Positions 6,925 through 11,775 of a DNA stretch of 11,775 nt are shown one piece after another (the stretch's first letter is position 1; each line of letters starts with the position of its first letter). The position numbers were made by a program, and so were the translations under genes. The DNA comes from Ruminiclostridium sp. (GTDB taxonomy: Bacteria > Bacillota > Clostridia > Oscillospirales > Oscillospiraceae). The notes below the pieces were generated by a model. The model saw only the letters and a program-made list of their open reading frames with translations. It was not told where the DNA came from and searched no databases. The DNA is taken from NCBI GenBank assembly GCA_021442645.1, contig JABUSR010000085.1:1-11775 (forward strand), in the 5' to 3' direction.

Positions 6925-7560
6925 ATGGCAGAGTATCATGTTCCGGCCCAGGCGTTCTGCGAGACCGAGTTCACGGAAAAAAGGTCTCGGTTTATCGGCC
7001 ATATCTGGCGGGTGGAGACCGAGGAGGAGGCCCGTGAAAAAATTTCAGAGATGAGATCCCAATACTATGATGCCCGGCACAATTGCTGGTGCTATATCAT
7101 TCGGGAAGGAAATGTCGTCCGTTACTCCGATGACGGAGAGCCCCAGGGGACGGCCGGCCAGCCGATGCTGGAAGTCTTCAAGCGAGAGGGTGTGGAGAAT
7201 GTCTGTTGTGTGGTCACTCGCTATTTTGGAGGCATCCTTCTGGGTACTGGTGGCTTGGTCCGGGCCTACACCAAGTCTGCAAAGGATACATTGGAGGCGT
7301 CCGGGATAGCTGTGGTCCGTCAGTGGGTTGAGACTGCTGTCAGTTGCCCCTATAGCCTCTTCGAGCGGATGAAGTTGGAGGTAGCCGCAGCTCAGGGGAT
7401 CCTGGGAGAAATCGAGTACGGGTCAGATGTGCGACTCTATGCGCTTCTCCCGGCGGAGAACTGGGCGGACTACGAGGCCCGAGTTACCGAGCTTACCGCT
7501 GGACAGATTGCGGCGGAAAAGCTGGGAGAGGTCTTCCGGGCGGGACCCGCGGAAAGATGA
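6925..7560 (+). CDS. yigZ: YigZ/IMPACT family protein (UPF0029)
   Basis: This 211-residue protein belongs to the YigZ (B. subtilis YvyE) family, related to eukaryotic IMPACT, which restrains the Gcn1-Gcn2 translation stress pathway. The biochemical role in bacteria is not settled. The N-terminal UPF0029 domain shows all the usual motifs: SRFIGHI (21-27), ARHNCWCY (50-57), YSDDGEPQGTAG (67-78), TRYFGG (98-103) and LGTGGLVRAY (106-115). The C-terminal part from about 140 fits the DUF1949 ferredoxin-like domain. The chosen ATG at 6925 has GGGAGG (6912-6917) seven bases upstream. A TTG in frame at 6910 would overlap hflX and has no comparable site. It is the last gene of the flavin reductase-hflX-yigZ run. 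Its position next to hflX suggests, without proving, a link to translation. Confidence 0.93.
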   Translation: MAEYHVPAQAFCETEFTEKRSRFIGHIWRVETEEEAREKISEMRSQYYDARHNCWCYIIREGNVVRYSDDGEPQGTAGQPMLEVFKREGVENVCCVVTRYFGGILLGTGGLVRAYTKSAKDTLEASGIAVVRQWVETAVSCPYSLFERMKLEVAAAQGILGEIEYGSDVRLYALLPAENWADYEARVTELTAGQIAAEKLGEVFRAGPAER

Positions 7561-7656
7561 GAAAAATTTTTTGAATCCGGCAGGAATTCCGTTTGTTTTT
7601 TCGTATAACCTTATTGAACCCATAAATATCCCCATTTACGGAGAGGAGTGATAGCC
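7561..7656 (+). terminator. AT-rich gap with weak terminator-like hairpin and possible promoter
   Basis: GAATCC (7573-7578) pairs with GGAATTC (7583-7589), one bulged A, around the loop GGCA. T6 follows at 7596-7601, seven bases away, and it can also pair with the A-run at 7562-7566. This could act as a weak terminator after yigZ. TATAAC (7604-7609) resembles a -10 box, but no acceptable -35 sits 16-18 bases upstream, so the promoter of the dgt-dnaG-rpoD unit is not identified with confidence. The ribosome binding site of the next gene closes the gap. Confidence 0.3.
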
Positions 7657-8661
7657 GTGACACTTAGAGAGAGTACAGAAAAACGGGAATGTCAGACTCT
7701 ATCACCCTATGCCGCCTTGGCGGTGAATACCAAAGGAAGACTTCGGTCCATGGAGCCCTGTGCCATCCGTACCTGCTACCAGAGGGATGTGGACCGGATT
7801 GTTCACTCCAAAGCGTTTCGCCGCCTGATGCATAAGACGCAGGTCTTTCTCCAGCCGGAGGGAGATCACTACCGCACGCGCATGACCCACACCCTGGAAG
7901 TGGCCCGCATTGCCCGGGCGATTTCCCGGGGGCTCCTGCTGAACGAGGACCTCACAGAGGCCATTGCCCTAGGCCACGATCTGGGGCACACGCCCTTCGG
8001 CCATGCCGGGGAGCGGGTGCTGAACGAGATTCTGCCCGGGGGATTTCGCCATAATGAGCAGTCTTTGCGGGTGGTGGACCGCCTGGAAAACGGTGGAGAC
8101 GGCCTGAACCTCTGCTATGAGGTCCGCCGGGGTATCCTGTGCCACACCGGACCCGAACACGCAGAGACCCTGGAGGGCCAGGTGGTTCGCCTGTCCGACA
8201 AGATTGCCTACATCAATCACGACATTGATGATGCCATGCGGGGTGGGATTATCTATCCCATGGATATCCCTCTGGACATCTCACAGGTCCTGGGCTTTGA
8301 TCACGGGGGACGGATCAACACTCTGGTGGCGGATGCCATCCGGGCCAGCCAAGGCAAAGATAGGATCTGCCAGTCTGAGGAGTGCGGCAGTGCGATGTCC
8401 CGTCTGCGGGCCTTTATGTTTGATGCTGTGTACAGGAATCCTGTTGCCAAAGGAGAGGAATCCAAGGCCCAGGACATGATTTCACGACTCTTTGAATACT
8501 ATCGCAGAGACCCGGATAGGCTACCCCCGGATTACCAGGATATCCGTATACGGGAGGGGGCCGACCGGGCCGTCTGTGACTATATTGCCGGCATGACAGA
8601 CAAGTTTGCAGTGGAGAAATACTGCGAAGCCTATGTCCCTATGGCCTGGTCTGTGAAGTAA
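7657..8661 (+). CDS. dgt: Deoxyguanosinetriphosphate triphosphohydrolase-like protein
   Basis: This HD-superfamily enzyme of 334 residues belongs to the dGTPase family, which hydrolyses dNTPs, classically dGTP, to the nucleoside and triphosphate. Some members prefer other dNTPs or need an activating dNTP, so the substrate is not certain. The metal ligands fit the family: His78 (MTHTLEVA), His107-Asp108 (GHDLGHTPFGHAG) and Asp181 (SDKIAYINHDIDD). The conserved N-terminus LSPYAA..NTKGR and QRDVDRIVHSKAFRRL with KTQVF are present. I chose the GTG at 7657, with GAGAGGAG (7641-7648) eight bases upstream. An in-frame GTG at 7648 overlaps that site and is unlikely. A dgt gene directly before dnaG and rpoD is common in Clostridia and ties dNTP pool control to replication. 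The gap to dnaG is 43 bases and holds only its ribosome binding site. Confidence 0.93.
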   Translation: MTLRESTEKRECQTLSPYAALAVNTKGRLRSMEPCAIRTCYQRDVDRIVHSKAFRRLMHKTQVFLQPEGDHYRTRMTHTLEVARIARAISRGLLLNEDLTEAIALGHDLGHTPFGHAGERVLNEILPGGFRHNEQSLRVVDRLENGGDGLNLCYEVRRGILCHTGPEHAETLEGQVVRLSDKIAYINHDIDDAMRGGIIYPMDIPLDISQVLGFDHGGRINTLVADAIRASQGKDRICQSEECGSAMSRLRAFMFDAVYRNPVAKGEESKAQDMISRLFEYYRRDPDRLPPDYQDIRIREGADRAVCDYIAGMTDKFAVEKYCEAYVPMAWSVK

Positions 8662-8704
8662 ACTCCCATGACCTGGATTCCGGCCCCTGAGAGGAGGGAA
8701 GGGT

Positions 8705-10447
8705 ATGGCGATCCCATCTGCATTTATCGATGAGTTGGTAGCTCGCAGCGATATCGTTGACGTGGTCTCAGATTACGTCAGACTTTCTCCCAAAGGGGGG
8801 AGTTACTGGGGGCTTTGCCCCTTCCACGGGGAAAAGACGGCGTCCTTTCATGTGCTGCCCGACCGGCAGATCTACCACTGCTTTGGGTGCAGCAAGGGCG
8901 GAGGCGTTATCTCTTTCGTGATGGAACTGGAAAACCTGCCCTATGTGGACGCCCTTCGTCTCTTGGCCAAGCGGGCGGGGATGGAGTTTCCTGAGGAAGA
9001 CCTGGACGAATCTAGTCGACGACAGAGGGCTCGCCTTTTGAACCTGAACAAGGAGGCCGCTCGGTATTTCCACAGCCAGCTTCACTTACCTGTGGGCAGG
9101 GAGGGCCTGGAGTATCTGCGTGGTCGAGGCCTGTCCAAAGGGACAATGACCCGTTTCGGCCTGGGATTTGCCCCGGAGAGCTGGGACGGGCTCATCAAGG
9201 CAATGGCTGACAAGGGGTTTGACAAGCGGGACCTATTGGATGCAGGGCTGGCTGTGAGCAACCAGAAGGGCGGCATCTATGATCGGTTCCGAAACCGGGT
9301 CATGTTTCCAATCATCGACCTGAGGGGAGATGTCATCGGCTTCGGCGGCCGCGTGCTGGGAGACGCCAAACCCAAATATCTGAACTCTCCGGACTCCACG
9401 GTATTTAATAAAAGCCGAAATCTCTTTGCATTGAATCTTGCCAAGACCACGAAACTGGGGCGTATTGTCCTCACAGAGGGTTACATGGACACCATCGCAC
9501 TTTATCAGGCAGGCTTTGACTGTGCAGTTGCCAGTCTGGGTACTGCACTGACAGCTGACCATGCCAAGCTCCTGTCACGGTTTACCAAGGAAGTTGTGAT
9601 TGCCTACGACGGGGATGCGGCCGGTGTTCAGGCGGCTGGCCGGGCGATTCCCATGCTGGAGAAGGCCGGGCTAAAGGTCCGCGTCCTGCGGATTAACGGG
9701 GCTAAGGACCCGGACGAGTTTATACGGCGCTATGGACCGGATGCCTTTTCCCGGTTGTTAGACCAATCAGAAAATTACGTGGAATACAACCTGCGCCAGC
9801 TGCGGAGCAGGTACGACCTGACCGACCCGGTGCAAAAGACAGAATTTGCCAGGGCGGCTGCAGAAATGTTGGCGGAGATGGAAAGCCCCGTAGAGCGGGA
9901 GGTCTATGCCGGGCAGATATCTGACCTGACCGGCGTAGGGAAGTCAGCACTCCTGCAAGAGATTCAACGGTCCCGAGACCAGCGCTTGCGCAGTGCAAAA
10001 AAGAAGCAGGCCCGGCGGGACATGACACCTGTGACCCAAGTGCAGCCCAGAGCCCGAAATATGAAATATGAGAATCCCCGGTCCGCCCGAGCAGAGGAGG
10101 GGATCCTCCGCCTGCTTATCTTGGACGGAAGCCTGCTGGAGGAGACAGAGGGGCTGGATACCCAACAGTTTTCCTCCCCCTATTTGGGGAAGATTTACGA
10201 GGTTTTGCGTCACCGCCTTCAGGAAGGGAGGGCTCTCCAACTGGGCATGCTGGAAGGGGAGCTGAAACGGGAAGAGATTGAACTTCTGGCAGATATTCTG
10301 AACCAGCCGGAGGCCATAGAAAATGGGAAAAAAGCGATGGCTGACTATAGAGCCATTTTGGATACTGAGCAGATGAAGAAAGGGGCGGCCGATGAGGCTG
10401 CACTCTTGGCTGCCCGGGAGAAATACAGACAAAAGAAAAGCATATAG
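8705..10447 (+). CDS. dnaG: DNA primase
   Basis: DnaG makes the RNA primers for leading and lagging strand synthesis, working with the replicative helicase at the fork. Its 580 residues are near the usual length. The N-terminal zinc domain has ligands Cys38, His41, Cys59 and Cys62 (CPFH and CFGC). The RNA polymerase core with the DNA-binding segment YLRGRGLS and RFRNRVMFPIID comes next. The TOPRIM metal site has Glu258 (TEGYMD) and Asp302/Asp304 (DGDAAG). After a basic linker around 430-455, the C-terminal 120 or so residues correspond to the helicase-interaction domain, the least conserved part. The ATG has GAGGAGG (8691-8697) seven bases upstream. The TAG stop (10445-10447) is part of the ribosome binding site of rpoD. 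No phage-type features such as a fused helicase are present, so this is the housekeeping primase. Confidence 0.98.
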   Translation: MAIPSAFIDELVARSDIVDVVSDYVRLSPKGGSYWGLCPFHGEKTASFHVLPDRQIYHCFGCSKGGGVISFVMELENLPYVDALRLLAKRAGMEFPEEDLDESSRRQRARLLNLNKEAARYFHSQLHLPVGREGLEYLRGRGLSKGTMTRFGLGFAPESWDGLIKAMADKGFDKRDLLDAGLAVSNQKGGIYDRFRNRVMFPIIDLRGDVIGFGGRVLGDAKPKYLNSPDSTVFNKSRNLFALNLAKTTKLGRIVLTEGYMDTIALYQAGFDCAVASLGTALTADHAKLLSRFTKEVVIAYDGDAAGVQAAGRAIPMLEKAGLKVRVLRINGAKDPDEFIRRYGPDAFSRLLDQSENYVEYNLRQLRSRYDLTDPVQKTEFARAAAEMLAEMESPVEREVYAGQISDLTGVGKSALLQEIQRSRDQRLRSAKKKQARRDMTPVTQVQPRARNMKYENPRSARAEEGILRLLILDGSLLEETEGLDTQQFSSPYLGKIYEVLRHRLQEGRALQLGMLEGELKREEIELLADILNQPEAIENGKKAMADYRAILDTEQMKKGAADEAALLAAREKYRQKKSI

Positions 10448-10462
10448 GAGATGGATGCTATG
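10445..10462 (+). promoter_or_regulatory. Ribosome binding site of rpoD overlapping the dnaG stop codon
   Basis: TAGGAG (10445-10450) contains the dnaG stop (TAG) and the AGGAG core of the rpoD ribosome binding site. An ATG touches it at 10451, with no spacing, and a second in-frame ATG lies at 10460, nine bases downstream. The spacing favours 10460. The arrangement implies that ribosomes ending on dnaG may reinitiate on rpoD. Confidence 0.7.
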
Positions 10463-11767
10463 AGCGAAAAGAAAGCACCCGAACAGAAGCGTGAAAAGGT
10501 GAAGCTGAGCCAGGTCACCGAGGAGCAGATCCAGGCCGGAAAGGCGGAAATCATGAAGATCGCTGCAGGGGCCAACGGCGCAGAAAAGCTGGCGGACATG
10601 CTGGAAAAGGGAAAAAAGAAGGGGAGTCTCTCCTCCAGTGAACTGATGGATGCCCTTGAGGATGTGCCGCTGGACTCCGATCAGATGGACCGTATCTATG
10701 ATGTGCTGGAGAACATGGGTATCGATACTGCAGGCGAGGCCTACCTGACTGATTTGAATACTGACGATATTGTGCCGCCCATCGAGGAGATTGAGGAGAT
10801 TCCTGAGGAAGAAATCGTGGATCCAAACACTCTGGTCGACTCCTTCGGCATTGATGACCCTGTTCGGATGTATTTAAAAGAAATCGGTAAGGTTGACCTG
10901 CTCACAAGCGACCAGGAGGTGGCACTGGCCCAGGCTATGGTAGCCGGCAACGAGGCCAAGCAACAGATGGAAGAGATGGAGGCAGAAGGAATCGAGCTTC
11001 CTGAAGAGTCCCGCAAGGAGATGGAAAAACTCATCAAAGAGGGTGAGCGGGCCAAACAGAACTTGGCCGAGGCTAATCTTCGTTTGGTGGTCTCCATTGC
11101 TAAGCGCTATGTGGGCCGTGGTATGCTCTTTTTGGATCTTATCCAGGAGGGGAACCTGGGCCTCATCAAGGCCGTAGAAAAGTTTGACTATACCAAGGGC
11201 TATAAGTTCTCTACGTATGCAACCTGGTGGATCCGTCAGGCTATCACCCGGGCCATTGCGGACCAGGCCAGGACGATTCGGATTCCTGTCCATATGGTAG
11301 AGACCATCAATAAGGTCATCCGCGTCTCTCGCCAGCTTCTGCAGGAACTGGGACATGATCCCAGCCCGGAGGAGATTTCCAGAGAGATGAACATGCCAGA
11401 AGACAAGGTTCGGGAAATCCTTAAAATTGCCCAAGAGCCTGTCAGTCTGGAGACGCCCATCGGCGAGGAGGAGGACTCCCATCTGGGGGACTTCATCCCC
11501 GACGAAGACGCCTCCGAGCCCTCTGAGGCGGCATCCTTCACTTTGCTGAAGGAGCAGCTGGTGGAGGTGCTCAGCACTTTGACGCCCAGAGAGGAAAAGG
11601 TGTTGAAGCTGCGCTTCGGGATAGAAGACGGCCGCACCCGGACTCTGGAAGAGGTGGGTAAGGAATTCAACGTTACCCGCGAGCGTATCCGTCAGATTGA
11701 GGCAAAGGCTTTGCGCAAGCTCCGCCACCCCAGCCGTTCTAAGAAACTGAAAGATTTCCTGAACTGA
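10460..11767 (+). CDS. rpoD: RNA polymerase primary sigma factor (SigA/RpoD)
   Basis: The vegetative sigma factor directs core RNA polymerase to housekeeping promoters. With the ATG at 10460 it has 435 residues, longer than B. subtilis SigA (371). A region 1.1-like domain spans about 20-90 and is followed by a very acidic linker (about 98-125). Region 1.2 begins at IDDPVRMYLKEIG (131-143). Region 2 runs from NLRLVVSIAKRYVGRGMLFLDLIQEGN through WWIRQAITRAIADQARTIRIPVHMVE (206-281), the core-binding, -10 recognition and melting segment. Region 3 follows, and region 4.2 is the helix-turn-helix at TLEEVGKEFNVTRERIRQIEAKALRKLRHP (395-424). About 25 extra Glu/Lys-rich residues (about 170-195) sit between regions 1.2 and 2.1, a short version of the non-conserved region that is large in E. 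coli sigma-70. Complete conservation of regions 2 and 4 rules out an alternative sigma. The gene ends eight bases before the window edge, so no terminator is visible. Confidence 0.97.
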   Translation: MSEKKAPEQKREKVKLSQVTEEQIQAGKAEIMKIAAGANGAEKLADMLEKGKKKGSLSSSELMDALEDVPLDSDQMDRIYDVLENMGIDTAGEAYLTDLNTDDIVPPIEEIEEIPEEEIVDPNTLVDSFGIDDPVRMYLKEIGKVDLLTSDQEVALAQAMVAGNEAKQQMEEMEAEGIELPEESRKEMEKLIKEGERAKQNLAEANLRLVVSIAKRYVGRGMLFLDLIQEGNLGLIKAVEKFDYTKGYKFSTYATWWIRQAITRAIADQARTIRIPVHMVETINKVIRVSRQLLQELGHDPSPEEISREMNMPEDKVREILKIAQEPVSLETPIGEEEDSHLGDFIPDEDASEPSEAASFTLLKEQLVEVLSTLTPREEKVLKLRFGIEDGRTRTLEEVGKEFNVTRERIRQIEAKALRKLRHPSRSKKLKDFLN

Positions 11768-11775
11768 GAGAGAAC

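Noticed and set aside
7648..7650. GTG at 7648 as the start of dgt
   Set aside because: It overlaps the GAGAGGAG ribosome binding site. The GTG at 7657 is correctly spaced and gives the usual MTLRE-type N-terminus.
10874..11728. Long minus-strand frame opposite rpoD
   Set aside because: It mirrors the highly conserved sigma regions. The Leu/His/Gln-rich translation reflects the complement of Glu/Lys/Gln codons.
1..11775. A novel defence or mobile system
   Set aside because: No transposase, integrase, toxin-antitoxin pair, CRISPR-like repeat or terminal inverted repeat was seen. AddAB, primase and sigma factor are the housekeeping versions in a typical context.

Overview
The window carries nine protein-coding genes, all on the + strand and tightly packed, with no mobile element, CRISPR array, rRNA or tRNA that I can see. 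Several features point to a Gram-positive bacterium of the class Clostridia (Bacillota): AddAB instead of RecBCD, a zinc-type L31, the order dgt-dnaG-rpoD, a group 1 sigma factor of the SigA type, and strong AGGAGG-type ribosome binding sites. Third codon positions lean to G/C, which suggests the Oscillospiraceae/Ruminococcaceae side of that class. The taxonomic placement is inference.

Region 1 (1-4549) is the end of addB followed by all of addA, overlapping by 23 bases. Together they encode the two subunits of the helicase-nuclease that resects double-strand breaks for RecA-dependent repair. Region 2 (4550-4914) is an independent unit for ribosomal protein L31 (rpmE). It has an A-tract-rich upstream element, a good sigma-A promoter, a 5' leader of about 50 nt and a clean intrinsic terminator.

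Region 3 (4915-5096) is a 180-base intergenic stretch with palindromes, a weak promoter candidate and a possible leader peptide. It leads into region 4 (5097-7560), an apparent operon of a flavin-reductase-like FMN protein, the ribosome-associated GTPase HflX and a YigZ/IMPACT-family protein, with gaps of 17 and 2 bases. Region 5 (7561-7656) is an AT-rich gap with a weak terminator-like hairpin.

Region 6 (7657-11767) is a dGTPase-like HD hydrolase, DNA primase and the primary sigma factor. This is a clostridial form of the macromolecular synthesis operon linking nucleotide pool, replication priming and transcription initiation. The dnaG stop codon lies inside the rpoD ribosome binding site.

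I looked for an undescribed system and did not find one: the genes are recognisable housekeeping families with intact motifs. The points worth a second look are regulatory: the rpmE promoter and leader, the leader upstream of the flavin reductase, the translational couplings, and the grouping of L31, HflX and YigZ.
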